This document shows positions 1-7,438 of a DNA stretch of 32,418 nt, one piece after another. Source of the stretch: Patescibacteria group bacterium. GTDB lineage: Bacteria; Patescibacteriota; Dojkabacteria; JAKAPS01. The stretch spans positions 1 to 32,418 of the forward strand of contig JANWIC010000010.1 in assembly GCA_025450075.1 (NCBI GenBank). Reading direction: 5' to 3'. Every line of letters starts with the position of its first letter. The first letter of the stretch is position 1. A model generated the notes under the pieces. It worked only from the letters and a program-made list of their open reading frames with translations, had not been told where the DNA came from and ran no database searches. The position numbers and the translations under genes are program-made.

Positions 1-250
1 ATTGACATGCTCCAGTCATATTGATAGCAACACTACCAGGAGTACATGTCCAGGTCATATTGTTTACAAGAGCTGTGTTCGTGTATCCATGCTGTGTACA
101 ATATTGATACAAATCTAACCCTCCTAGTGTAGCCGGAGTGTTACTTGCATCTACCTGAGATGAAAGTGCATGAAAGGGTAAATATATTGCGGTAACGGTC
201 AAAAGAAGACCTGAGAATATTCGCATACGAGTTTTTGCTATCGATTTCAT
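1..250 (-). CDS. Secreted protein, N-terminal part (runs off left edge)
   Basis: An open frame on the minus strand starts with ATG at 248-250 and continues past base 1, giving 83 complete residues. The product begins MKSIAKTRMRIFSGLLL and has a basic N-terminus followed by a hydrophobic stretch ending near HALS, a typical signal peptide. After cleavage it has a Gly-Leu-Asp-Leu-Tyr-Gln-Tyr-Cys segment, then an Asn-Met-Thr-Trp-Thr-Cys and an Ala-Cys segment. This spacing of Cys and aromatic residues resembles a small extracellular Cys-rich domain seen in secreted actinobacterial and CPR proteins of unknown role. Function cannot be assigned from this fragment. It is divergent from the gene starting at 375. 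Confidence 0.7.
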   Translation of the reverse strand, partial: MKSIAKTRMRIFSGLLLTVTAIYLPFHALSSQVDASNTPATLGGLDLYQYCTQHGYTNTALVNNMTWTCTPGSVAINMTGACQ

Positions 251-316
251 AATAATCCTATAATATTACTGTATTATTGCATAGTTTGAAAAAAAAGCAA
301 GCAATAGCAATATTTA

Positions 317-344
317 TTGATACATAAGCAAAAAAGTCCATAAT
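317..344 (+). promoter_or_regulatory. Candidate promoter for the gene at 375
   Basis: TTGATA at 317-322 and CATAAT at 339-344 are separated by 16 bases, about 30 bases before the ATG at 375. The match is good but the surrounding sequence is very AT-rich, so chance similarity is possible. Confidence 0.4.
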
Positions 345-374
345 ATAGGGAAATTTTGTAATTTATTTAACTTA

Positions 375-1631
375 ATGCTGAATTTAGCATATAATGCTGG
401 AAAAATATCACATATGGAATCTGAACATAATTATATAGGCAGTGATAATACTGTTGTAAAGGTAACCAAACATGATGTCGATTTTAATGCAATCTTGTTA
501 GAACAAGGAAAAATCCAACAAGTAAAAATGACTAGAAAAGAAAGTAGAATAGTTACTCCATTTGGTGATTTAAACCCTGAAATACAAATTGAATGGAATG
601 AAGGGAAATCAGATAAAATAGTTCAATTGAAGGTTGATGAAAACAGTTCAGTTCTTAGCATAATTTATTTGGGTTTTGATATAGCAAACAATAATCAATA
701 TTTACTCCCTACTGTCTCTGCAACATATATAGATGGGAAAATTGTTAAAATAACATATAGTGTATCCGCAGAACTGCTAGCTTCTCTATCCAAATTTAAT
801 ACTGTAGAGGATGCATTACGTGTTGTAATGGAAAAAGTAAGAATGCTTGATAAAATTGGATCTGCACAGTTAGCACTAAGATTCAAAAAAGCTTACAAAA
901 CCGATTCATCCCAACAAGAAGAAAATATGATATTTAAAGATATTACCGATAGAATCATGCTAAGATTGCTCTTTCATACTCCACATATTATGGAAACTGC
1001 ATATGCAGAGTCAATTGCTTTAATTAAATTCTTAAATATGAGGAATATGATTGAATTATATTTAAGAAAAGCCTATCCAAAAATTCATAATGGAGATTAT
1101 ACGATTGACCCGCAATCTAGAAATCTCGGAATACATGCATATTATGTTTTACTAAATGAATCAGATGAAGCGATAGACAATTTTTTATGTGCCATTTTAC
1201 TGCATGATTTCATAATTATGCAAAAAGCACAAGTTGATAATCAACAAGTATTAACTCCTTATCATTGTATTACTTTTACCCCTGTTCGTAGACCATTTAA
1301 AATCGAAGTTGAAACTTCAATTGATACTTTATTAGTTTCACAACGTCCGGGTTTACATGGTTTAAATACTCCTTATATGGTTGGAAGATATAATAGAGTA
1401 TCTCATGGAAAAAAACGTGAATTGGAGCTAAATACAGTAGAGGTTACTGCACAAATAAAAAGAAGGCAGTGTGAAATTGATATAACATACCGTGATTTCG
1501 GAAGAGTAAGATTTATTTTACCGACATCTCCTGATTTACCTAATTTGCTAAAATTAAAATCCTATACTTTTACCGAGCTGTTTAAAATGTTGTCAGGAAT
1601 GAAGCCATTGTTATGGGCTGGAAGTCTGTAG
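375..1631 (+). CDS. Hypothetical protein, 418 aa
   Basis: I do not recognise this protein. It is a long uninterrupted frame with normal composition for the region, no signal peptide and no clear membrane segment, so it is probably cytoplasmic. The N-terminal third is rich in beta-type alternation (around residues 20-130), the middle (about 140-300) is helical, and the C-terminal third returns to beta-rich, basic sequence with HGKKRELELN and QIKRRQCEIDITYRDFG. An internal ATG at 414 (residue 14) is an alternative start. The last 50 bases overlap the convergent PgeF-like gene. The candidate promoter at 317-344 fits this gene. Confidence 0.65.
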   Translation: MLNLAYNAGKISHMESEHNYIGSDNTVVKVTKHDVDFNAILLEQGKIQQVKMTRKESRIVTPFGDLNPEIQIEWNEGKSDKIVQLKVDENSSVLSIIYLGFDIANNNQYLLPTVSATYIDGKIVKITYSVSAELLASLSKFNTVEDALRVVMEKVRMLDKIGSAQLALRFKKAYKTDSSQQEENMIFKDITDRIMLRLLFHTPHIMETAYAESIALIKFLNMRNMIELYLRKAYPKIHNGDYTIDPQSRNLGIHAYYVLLNESDEAIDNFLCAILLHDFIIMQKAQVDNQQVLTPYHCITFTPVRRPFKIEVETSIDTLLVSQRPGLHGLNTPYMVGRYNRVSHGKKRELELNTVEVTAQIKRRQCEIDITYRDFGRVRFILPTSPDLPNLLKLKSYTFTELFKMLSGMKPLLWAGSL

Positions 1632-2415
1632 GTGGAAGTTTTACAGCAAATATGATTCTTCCTTGCATTTCCGGATGATTACCATATGTAGCCAAGCGAT
1701 GTGAAAAACATTCTCCATTTTGTGCAGATTCATATGTATCTACCTTATAGCAGATTATATGATCTTTCAAGATATTTGATTCATCTAGTTGTTCCAAAAG
1801 ACATCCTAAAAGATCGAGATATACTTTTCCATCATTTTTTGATGGAATAGAAAATTTATCCCATAATGGATTTGTGAGAATTTCCTTTTCTACTTCATAA
1901 TGCACTTGAGCAATATTTGGAATAATTCCAATATAAATACTTTCTTCTTTACAGCCATAATTGCTTTTGATGAAGGATATTGCTTTTTTGGCAAGCCCCA
2001 AATCTATTCCTTTTCTTCCAACATGTACTAAAGCTATGACATCTTCTTCTTTCTTATCTTTTCCAACAATTACCATACAGGGGCAATCAGCAGGCAGCAC
2101 GGCTAATGGTCGTTTCGTTTTTGTTATTAGGCAATCACATGGAATATCCTCAGAACATTCATCTTCTTTCGTTACTATGGCAATATTATCCTTATGTTCT
2201 GGAAGCATGTATATTACATTTTGGGGATTGATCTGTAACACACTATAAAACTCATTAATATGCTCCGCAACATGTTCTGATTTTCCATATTGAAATGACA
2301 TGTTTTTTACACCTTTTCCCCATGAAAAGTATGCCACATCACCTAATAGTGGAAAATATCCAATATTATCAGATAGGTATTTAACTTGTGTAAGTGTATG
2401 TATCGAATCAGACAT
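1582..2415 (-). CDS. pgeF: YfiH/PgeF (laccase-domain, DUF152) family protein
   Basis: This 277-residue protein matches the YfiH/LACC1 family, whose characterised members act on purine nucleosides and, in bacteria, edit mis-incorporated amino acids in the peptidoglycan stem peptide (PgeF). The three expected metal or catalytic ligands are visible: His74 in LPEHKDN, Cys111 in LPADCPCM and His131 in LVHVGRKG, which replaces the usual HAGWRG. The closing segment GECFSHRLAT...GRIIFAVKL corresponds to the family FSYRRD...GR motif, but the RR pair is changed. It is the last gene of a leftward run containing recT, and its end overlaps the convergent 375-1631 gene by 50 bases. Family assignment is firm; the substrate is not. 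Confidence 0.85.
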   Translation of the reverse strand: MSDSIHTLTQVKYLSDNIGYFPLLGDVAYFSWGKGVKNMSFQYGKSEHVAEHINEFYSVLQINPQNVIYMLPEHKDNIAIVTKEDECSEDIPCDCLITKTKRPLAVLPADCPCMVIVGKDKKEEDVIALVHVGRKGIDLGLAKKAISFIKSNYGCKEESIYIGIIPNIAQVHYEVEKEILTNPLWDKFSIPSKNDGKVYLDLLGCLLEQLDESNILKDHIICYKVDTYESAQNGECFSHRLATYGNHPEMQGRIIFAVKLPPTDFQPITMASFLTTF

Positions 2416-2467
2416 GCATATACTCTAGCATGGATAAAAAGAGATTACAACGCTATCATAAGTCCAA

Positions 2468-3241
2468 TCAGTCTTCTAATTGCGGTGCTAATTTTCTAAT
2501 TGCTTCTGTTAAAATTTGTAATGCGTTACTATATCCGCTAACATATATACTTCCGGTTTCACTTTGGGATTTTCTCTTAATAAGGTCATAAAGCCTTGAG
2601 ATAGCTAATCTATAATTTTCTTGAAATACATTAGTATTTTTTTCTATCCCTCTTAATATGGCTTGTTTATGCTTCATTATTACTTCGTCAACTAATTCGG
2701 GATTTACTGCAATTGCATCAAGCAATGCTTGTACTTCCTGATTTATTTCGACTCGTGCTTGATTATCAATTTCTTCTCCATCTTTATTTATATATTTTTC
2801 CTCAGCTTTTTGTCTTATAGATTCCATTTCTAAAAGATTAATACGCATATTTCCTCGAACATATTCGCTTACCGCCAAATCACCAGCAATGGACGCCCCT
2901 GCTCTTTTATTCGATTCAGCTTTAGCAAGAATACTATTTTTCTTTGCATTTATCATTATTTCTATTATCCTTAACCGCCCTTCAGGGGTATCTAGCTCAT
3001 TTAATTTTCTTGATTGCTCTTCTATGCTTTGGATAAAAAATAATGCATTTTCATATATTAAAGAACATTGTCCATTAAAAAAAGCTTGATCGGCCCTTTC
3101 AGATTGTTCTATAGTATTAAAATCTCCAAATCCTCCCAACTCAGCATTTATTTTACTTACCACATTTGCCCTATCAGTGCGATTGCCTCTTGGTTCCATA
3201 TTTAAAGTATAATATATAGCGGATGCTATTATATCATACAT
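2468..3241 (-). CDS. Hypothetical helical protein, 257 aa
   Basis: I do not recognise a family. The sequence is almost entirely predicted helix with heptad-like stretches, for example around residues 70-150 (EEQSRKLNELD, AKKNSILAKAESNKRAG, LLEMESIRQKAEEKY). There is no signal peptide or membrane segment. It starts 25 bases after the recT stop codon and ends 52 bases before the PgeF-like gene, so it probably shares a transcript with them. Its position directly after recT makes a recombination or DNA-binding accessory role conceivable, but nothing in the sequence proves it. Confidence 0.6.
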   Translation of the reverse strand: MYDIIASAIYYTLNMEPRGNRTDRANVVSKINAELGGFGDFNTIEQSERADQAFFNGQCSLIYENALFFIQSIEEQSRKLNELDTPEGRLRIIEIMINAKKNSILAKAESNKRAGASIAGDLAVSEYVRGNMRINLLEMESIRQKAEEKYINKDGEEIDNQARVEINQEVQALLDAIAVNPELVDEVIMKHKQAILRGIEKNTNVFQENYRLAISRLYDLIKRKSQSETGSIYVSGYSNALQILTEAIRKLAPQLED

Positions 3242-3266
3242 GAGCCAGTTTTCCTAGTTCTATGGG

Positions 3267-3875
3267 CTATTGGGAGTTTGAGGTTGCATGTTGTGGATGT
3301 ATATCTTCTCTTTCAGAATCTGACTGTTCCATTTCATCAGAAGTATAGATACCTGATAAATCCTGAGGGAAGGCTTTTCTAAGGGCTAAACTTTCTGCTA
3401 CTTTTGCAAGCATCGTATGTGGCATTTTTTGCCACATGAAATCCTGTCCCATTGGTGGTTTATACTCATCCCAATAAGCAATACCTACAGATGCTAAATA
3501 TCTTTCGCCGTTTTTTCCAAACTTATATACTCTAACTGTACATTTCATTGGTTTCCCATCTTTTTCTTCAAATACCGGCTCGTCCTGGCCCGCATAAAGT
3601 CCTGATCTTTCAGCGATTATTCGAAAACCGTCGATAGATGTTTGTATCGTTACATGCGGCCCTGTGCTTGTAATACGCTTTACAAAATATATTTGTCTAG
3701 CTAATGGGTCGAGACCTGTACGTTTTGCCTGGTATAAAAATAGCTTTAATTCATCATCCGTTGCACCTTTTGCTACTGTTTTTCTGATTAGTTCCACCTG
3801 TTGAGGATTTATTGCAAGTTCCTTTCTTCCGTCATTCTTTTTCTCTTTTACTTTTGTTTTTTTTATTTCTTCCAT
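3267..3875 (-). CDS. recT: RecT/Bet-family single-strand annealing protein
   Basis: The 202-residue product matches the phage recombination protein Bet/RecT family, which binds single-stranded DNA and anneals complementary strands. Diagnostic segments are AKRTGLDPLARQIYFVKR, TSIDGFRIIAERSGLYAG, the WQKMPHTMLAKVAE segment and LALRKAFPQDLSGIYTSDE. Length is close to Bet proteins but the C-terminal tail is short. The frame is open to a TTG at 3881, but the ATG at 3873-3875 is the more natural start; no clear ribosome binding site precedes either. No exonuclease (Exo/RecE) or SSB gene is adjacent; instead it lies between two unknown genes. It may be a captured phage gene or a resident CPR gene. 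Confidence 0.88.
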   Translation of the reverse strand: MEEIKKTKVKEKKNDGRKELAINPQQVELIRKTVAKGATDDELKLFLYQAKRTGLDPLARQIYFVKRITSTGPHVTIQTSIDGFRIIAERSGLYAGQDEPVFEEKDGKPMKCTVRVYKFGKNGERYLASVGIAYWDEYKPPMGQDFMWQKMPHTMLAKVAESLALRKAFPQDLSGIYTSDEMEQSDSEREDIHPQHATSNSQ

Positions 3876-3974
3876 CAGCAAATACTAATGATGTGAGTAT
3901 AGCTTAGAAAGATAAATATGGCAGTAAGAATGATTACCGAAGCAAATGTTATTGTGGAAACGGTAAAATTGACT

Positions 3975-4775
3975 TTAATTTCTCAATCCTCTTACTGTAA
4001 ATGCTTTATTTAAATATCTATAATCTCTTCGTAAACTTCTAGTATGGAAACCATCAGGATATTTTCTCATTAACTCTTTTGCTGCATCTGAAAAGTCATA
4101 CTGAGGATATTTTCTTTTAATTTGTAAAAACCATTCTACTGCCATTAGTTCTGCCCTTGTTCTAGAAGTTGAATATGTATCAATTCCAACATCTAATCTT
4201 CCCTCGGTATAATCTCTTACAAAGGATAGAATCCTAACTAATTCAGCAATATACTCTACAGGGTTATGTAATGCTAAAAACATAATATCCATAGATATTA
4301 ATAAAAATCCTCTGTCAAAATCCACTGTAACTGGAACATCTTTAACTTCTATTAAAGACGATCTAGAATCCTCCCTATAGCCGACATTTAATTTAATCTG
4401 ATCAGGAATTAAAAAAAATGTATGAGTTTTTCTTCCTCCTGAATTAAAAAATTGTTTTAAATCATTTGCATCAGTATGTGGAACAAAATGGTTAAAATGC
4501 GCTTCAAGTCTATCTGAGAAAAAAACTTTTAAATTATGCGTTGCAATTACTCCATTTGTTGAATTTGCAACATCTCTTAATTGGTCGCTGTTCCCATATT
4601 CATTTATAAATTTTAATGCTATATTTAGCGCAGAGGTACAAAATTGTCTTTTATCATCAATAGTCATATTCTCAGGACTTCCATAAAGTTGTTCAACACT
4701 TACAACTAAATAATGGAAAGCATTAAATACATCACTATTATATGGAAAATATGGCTCCGTAAATGGTTCACTCAT
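3975..4775 (-). CDS. Hypothetical protein, 266 aa
   Basis: I do not recognise this protein. It lacks a signal peptide and obvious membrane helices. The N-terminal half is helical (LYGSPENMTIDDKRQF and following), the centre has a beta-rich part around VDFDRGFLLISMDIMFLAL, and the C-terminus is basic with an Arg-rich stretch (HTRSLRRDYRYLNKAF). It is the first gene of the leftward run that includes recT; a 99-base gap separates it from the recT start. The start codon lies 73 bases beyond the 3' end of the tRNA-Glu gene, with a short CATCAT-ATAA-ATGATG inverted repeat at 4804-4819 in between. Confidence 0.6.
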   Translation of the reverse strand: MSEPFTEPYFPYNSDVFNAFHYLVVSVEQLYGSPENMTIDDKRQFCTSALNIALKFINEYGNSDQLRDVANSTNGVIATHNLKVFFSDRLEAHFNHFVPHTDANDLKQFFNSGGRKTHTFFLIPDQIKLNVGYREDSRSSLIEVKDVPVTVDFDRGFLLISMDIMFLALHNPVEYIAELVRILSFVRDYTEGRLDVGIDTYSTSRTRAELMAVEWFLQIKRKYPQYDFSDAAKELMRKYPDGFHTRSLRRDYRYLNKAFTVRGLRN

Positions 4776-4848
4776 ATATGTTTTTTAATTGGAAGTTATA
4801 TTACATCATATAAATGATGATTACAAGAATAAGGGGAGGTTTACAATG

Positions 4849-4922
4849 TGACCTCGGCGGGATTCGAACCCGCAGTTGCTGGAATGAAAATCCAGAGTCC
4901 TAAACCATTAGACGACGAGGCC
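4849..4922 (-). tRNA. tRNA-Glu (anticodon TTC)
   Basis: Read on the minus strand the 74 bases fold as a complete cloverleaf: acceptor GGCCTCG pairs with CGAGGTC, the anticodon stem CTGGA/TCCAG holds loop TTTTCAT with anticodon TTC, and the T arm is GCGGG-TTCGAAT-CCCGC. The discriminator base is A and CCA is not encoded. A good promoter lies immediately upstream at 4936-4964. Confidence 0.96.
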
Positions 4923-4935
4923 ATTAGTCTGTAGC

Positions 4936-4964
4936 ATAATAACAAAAACAGAGGGTCTTTTCAA
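4936..4964 (-). promoter_or_regulatory. Promoter of tRNA-Glu
   Basis: On the minus strand TTGAAA (4959-4964) and TATTAT (4936-4941) are spaced by exactly 17 bases. The -10 box ends 13 bases before the first base of the mature tRNA, which would give a very short 5' leader. Confidence 0.65.
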
Positions 4965-5052
4965 TAGATTTAAGGCAATTAACCTGTCTAATGGCTTTTT
5001 TATGACTCATGGGCAATTAATACTATAACTAAAGGAATAGTTAGCATTTATC

Positions 5053-5081
5053 TTGAATTATTAGCATTTTTACAGTAAAAT
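5053..5081 (+). promoter_or_regulatory. Candidate promoter for the 5093/5293 gene pair
   Basis: TTGAAT at 5053-5058 and TAAAAT at 5076-5081 are separated by 17 bases. The -10 box is only 11 bases before the ATG at 5093, so the transcript would have a leader of a few bases at most. Confidence 0.5.
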
Positions 5082-5092
5082 GTACCCGATGT

Positions 5093-5296
5093 ATGAAATT
5101 CATCAAGGCGGTAATGACTAAGAGAGAGATTTTGATAAAAACCCTGGTAATAATAGAAGCCCCAATATTATTATTTATGCTAAATCACCAAACAGGAGAC
5201 TTTCTTGTTATCCTTGCTCTTATCTTCTGGCGCAATTTTTCTGTCCTAATTGCGGCCGATCATCCTCATTTTATTTTTGCAACTTCACAACTATGA
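5093..5296 (+). CDS. Small membrane protein, 67 aa
   Basis: The product has a basic N-terminus (MKFIKAVMTKREILIK) and two hydrophobic stretches at about residues 17-31 and 36-54, so it is probably a small inner-membrane protein with two passes. No family is recognised. Its stop codon overlaps the ATG of the next gene as ATGA at 5293-5296, a translational coupling arrangement that supports it being a real gene. A promoter-like sequence at 5053-5081 precedes it closely. Confidence 0.5.
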   Translation: MKFIKAVMTKREILIKTLVIIEAPILLFMLNHQTGDFLVILALIFWRNFSVLIAADHPHFIFATSQL

Positions 5297-6108
5297 TCGA
5301 CCTAAAGACAACAACTGGACTGGACGTACAATTTAATGGAGATCGACGTAAGATCATTGTTTCAGATAATGTTATTGTCTCGGCTATTGCAAATAAGTCA
5401 TTAAAACAAATGCAAAGCGTTATCATAAATGATAACTTAGTATGCCCTGAAATCTTTTATACCATTTATGCTCATATGTTCAGAAGGAAAGATGAAAATT
5501 ATTGGTTAAAATCTGATTTAATCTATGATTTAACATTTATCCTTCCTAATCTTGCAGGAATAGAATTTATTAAAACATTCGGGCATTATAATGATATTAA
5601 TAAGACAAACAAATACGGTATGGCAGAAATAATTGAGGTAGCATATGGCAGCGGAGTCGTTATTATGCAACGTCCTAAACAGGTAAAAGAATATAAGAAA
5701 GATTTTACTATTGATGATATCTACGATTTCGAACGATTACAAGAAGTACATATTGTAAAAGTTGCAAAAGGAGACAAACTCATTGTTCCACCTGGATTTG
5801 CCTATACGGTAATTAATACAAAAAGCCAGTTGCTAGCAATAGGTACTCTTAGTTCGCAAAAACGCAGACCAATTTGTGAACCGATTTACAGACTTCATGG
5901 TGCAGCATATTACCTTATTAGGAAAAATGCAAAACAGGAAATTGTAAAAAATCCAAATTACAAAGAATTGCCAAAGATAAAAAAATCAAAACCTGCTGAT
6001 TTTAACAAGCTATTCAACTTTAAATCACTGCAGCCTCTATATGTCCAGGCATTAAAAAATCCTGAACGTTTTGACTGGTTGAAAGATACAAATGGATATA
6101 ATATGTAG
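5293..6108 (+). CDS. Cupin phosphoglucose isomerase-like protein with altered metal ligands
   Basis: The 271-residue protein resembles archaeal-type cupin glucose-6-phosphate isomerase, which interconverts glucose-6-P and fructose-6-P with a metal ion. The family core GHYH...EVYxxL...VPPxxxHxxxN appears here as TFGHYND (residues 96-102), AEIIEVAYGSGVVIMQ (111-126) and VPPGFAYTVINT (165-176). Two of the usual metal-binding His residues are changed: the second His of the GHYH motif is Asn100, and the His of the PPxxxH motif is Tyr171; His98 and Glu112 remain. It may therefore be a non-catalytic or differently acting cupin. It is translationally coupled to the small membrane protein upstream. 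Family confidence is moderate. Confidence 0.6.
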   Translation: MIDLKTTTGLDVQFNGDRRKIIVSDNVIVSAIANKSLKQMQSVIINDNLVCPEIFYTIYAHMFRRKDENYWLKSDLIYDLTFILPNLAGIEFIKTFGHYNDINKTNKYGMAEIIEVAYGSGVVIMQRPKQVKEYKKDFTIDDIYDFERLQEVHIVKVAKGDKLIVPPGFAYTVINTKSQLLAIGTLSSQKRRPICEPIYRLHGAAYYLIRKNAKQEIVKNPNYKELPKIKKSKPADFNKLFNFKSLQPLYVQALKNPERFDWLKDTNGYNM

Positions 6109-6416
6109 ATTAAATATTTAATCAATTTTAGTTTTTTGAAGAATTAAATCACTCACGGCTAATGTTTCTAAACCTTATGTTATCTTCTTCAAATAATATC
6201 ATAAGATAACATAAGGCATTATAACAAGATCAAACATTTTCATAATTTCATCATCACTCAATTCATATTCCTGAAAAAATTCGTTTTGTAGCAAAACTCT
6301 TGATCTTACTAATAATTCTTGTTTTAAACCTTTGCTAAGATAGTTCCATAATAATGGTTGCGAATACTGGTTAAGTCGATCTAAAGTCGAGTATATTATA
6401 AAATGTCTTTTATTAA
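6109..6416. other. Intergenic region with two inverted repeats and no convincing gene
   Basis: This 308-base stretch lies between the cupin gene and tRNA-Leu, which converge. It begins with a perfect 16-base AT palindrome (6108-6123) and carries a perfect 14-bp inverted repeat at 6173-6216. A minus-strand open frame continues out of the tRNA-Leu gene to 6199, but it has no start codon of its own. Confidence 0.6.
6173..6216. repeat. Perfect 14-bp inverted repeat, 16-base loop
   Basis: CCTTATGTTATCTT at 6173-6186 is matched exactly by its reverse complement at 6203-6216. The stem would be stable in RNA from either strand. It sits 65 bases after the cupin gene stop and downstream of tRNA-Leu, so it may act as a bidirectional 3'-end or stability element; there is no T-run directly after either arm. 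Confidence 0.75.
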
Positions 6417-6498
6417 TGCCGAGGAGAGGACTCGAACCTCCATGACTTGCGTCGTCAGCTCCTAAGGCTGATGCGTCTGCCAGTTTCGCCACCTCGGC
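6417..6498 (-). tRNA. tRNA-Leu (anticodon TAG)
   Basis: The 82 bases fold as a class II tRNA on the minus strand: acceptor GCCGAGG/CCTCGGC, anticodon stem TCAGC/GCTGA with loop CTTAGGA giving anticodon TAG, a long variable arm GAC-GCAA-GTC, and T arm GGAGG-TTCGAGT-CCTCT. The discriminator is A and CCA is not encoded. Translation of this gene gives the familiar artefact MAKLADA...HGGSSP, which should not be annotated as protein. Confidence 0.96.
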
Positions 6499-6507
6499 GA
6501 CATTGGT

Positions 6508-6536
6508 ATTCTAATATAAATGCGGATAAAAAACAA
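6508..6536 (-). promoter_or_regulatory. Candidate promoter of tRNA-Leu
   Basis: On the minus strand TTGTTT (6531-6536) and TAGAAT (6508-6513) are spaced by 17 bases. The -10 box ends 9 bases before the mature tRNA 5' end, similar to the tRNA-Glu arrangement. The -35 box lies inside the T-run of the hairpin at 6525-6568. Confidence 0.45.
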
Positions 6537-6568
6537 ATTGCCTCCGACCCAGCAATGAATCAGAGGCA
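6525..6568 (-). terminator. Rho-independent-type terminator
   Basis: On the minus strand TGCCTC (6563-6568) pairs with GAGGCA (6539-6544) around an 18-base loop, with extra TGA/TCG-type pairing inside, and is followed by ATTTGTTTTTTAT. It would end transcripts from the lysozyme-like gene at 6626-7393, or a very short RNA started at the promoter at 6582-6610. Confidence 0.6.
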
Positions 6569-6581
6569 TAACTTCCAGCGC

Positions 6582-6610
6582 ATTATACCATACAGCCACT
6601 TTAGATTCAA
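6582..6610 (-). promoter_or_regulatory. Promoter-like sequence upstream of the terminator
   Basis: On the minus strand TTGAAT (6605-6610) and a perfect TATAAT (6582-6587) are spaced by 17 bases. Transcription from here would run about 50 bases and meet the terminator at 6525-6568 before reaching tRNA-Leu. Confidence 0.45.
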
Positions 6611-6625
6611 CTATGGGATTAACTA

Positions 6626-7393
6626 TTACAGTTCACTCATGAACTGATTGACTGATCTTTGCCAGTGATGATCGCCTGCATAACAAGGAGGACAATATGT
6701 TTCTTCCATCACATAAGGTTTAAGATTTTCTACACCATACGCACTTGCTAAATTTTTTCCTACAGTTGCAATTGCTTCATCCCAATTATGGAAGGAAATA
6801 AATGTCCCATCATATACACCATAACCAAATGGGTTATATGATAATGCGCCGCTTGCTTGTATCGGAATTACTCGGCCAAATCCAGATTCAGTTCCTGCAA
6901 TTGAAGGAAGCAACCTCCAATCAATATGGTATTTATCAGCTACCTGTATAAACGTAGCGGCACTCCCTGCCATTGGAGAATTGTAGGATATGAGAAAAGA
7001 ATAGAGTCGAGATACACGATTATCAGCATTACTTATTTTTTGTTCAACCACTTGCGGTTGAACAATAATTTCAGCAAGTTGCTGCTGTGATGCAATTTGA
7101 GGATTTTCGTTATTACCAATAATAGAAGATGCATCTTTACCGCTAATTCTTTTAATGGTATATGCTTCTTTAATTACCGGATCTACTTTATAGATACCAT
7201 AAATCGGTGCTACATAGGGAGCTGTTCGGTTTATAATGCCGGGAAAAGCGATCAGAGCAGTAGCAATAATACAGCATCCAATAACCATATAGGTAATCTT
7301 TTTCCTATACTTCCTAAGCTTTTCTCGATGCTCTATTAACAATTGTTTTTCTTTCGGAAGAAACTGTCGTGAATTTGTTACAAGAAAGTTCAT
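6626..7393 (-). CDS. Membrane-anchored lysozyme/transglycosylase-like protein
   Basis: The 255-residue protein has a cytoplasmic basic N-terminus, one membrane segment at about residues 33-52, a linker (53-140), and a C-terminal domain (141-255) resembling lysozyme-like muramidases or glucosaminidases found in CPR genomes. The core HIDWRLLPSIAGTESGFGR (156-174) carries Glu169 as the probable catalytic acid, followed by YNPFGYGVYDG and FHNWDEAIATVGKNLA. Two Cys in CPPCYAG near residues 234-237 could form a disulfide. It probably trims or remodels peptidoglycan outside the membrane. The start ATG at 7393 has no competing start. A terminator-like hairpin lies downstream. Confidence 0.75.
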   Translation of the reverse strand: MNFLVTNSRQFLPKEKQLLIEHREKLRKYRKKITYMVIGCCIIATALIAFPGIINRTAPYVAPIYGIYKVDPVIKEAYTIKRISGKDASSIIGNNENPQIASQQQLAEIIVQPQVVEQKISNADNRVSRLYSFLISYNSPMAGSAATFIQVADKYHIDWRLLPSIAGTESGFGRVIPIQASGALSYNPFGYGVYDGTFISFHNWDEAIATVGKNLASAYGVENLKPYVMEETYCPPCYAGDHHWQRSVNQFMSEL

Positions 7394-7438
7394 AGATGGG
7401 CAATATATCTATCTATAGTTTACCCTTTTTAACTAAAT

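Noticed and set aside
4804-4819. CATCAT-ATAA-ATGATG inverted repeat
   Set aside because: Only six base pairs and AT-rich; too weak to call an operator or terminator.
4920-4995. GCCATTAG ... CTAATGGC inverted repeat followed by TTTTTT on the plus strand
   Set aside because: It resembles a terminator, but the loop is about 60 bases, no rightward gene precedes it, and one arm overlaps the 5' end of tRNA-Glu. Probably chance.
6199-6492. 97-aa minus-strand frame beginning MAKLADASALGADD
   Set aside because: The first 25 residues are translation of the tRNA-Leu gene, a well-known artefact. The remaining 72 residues look protein-like but have no ATG or GTG start near their beginning, so no gene is called.
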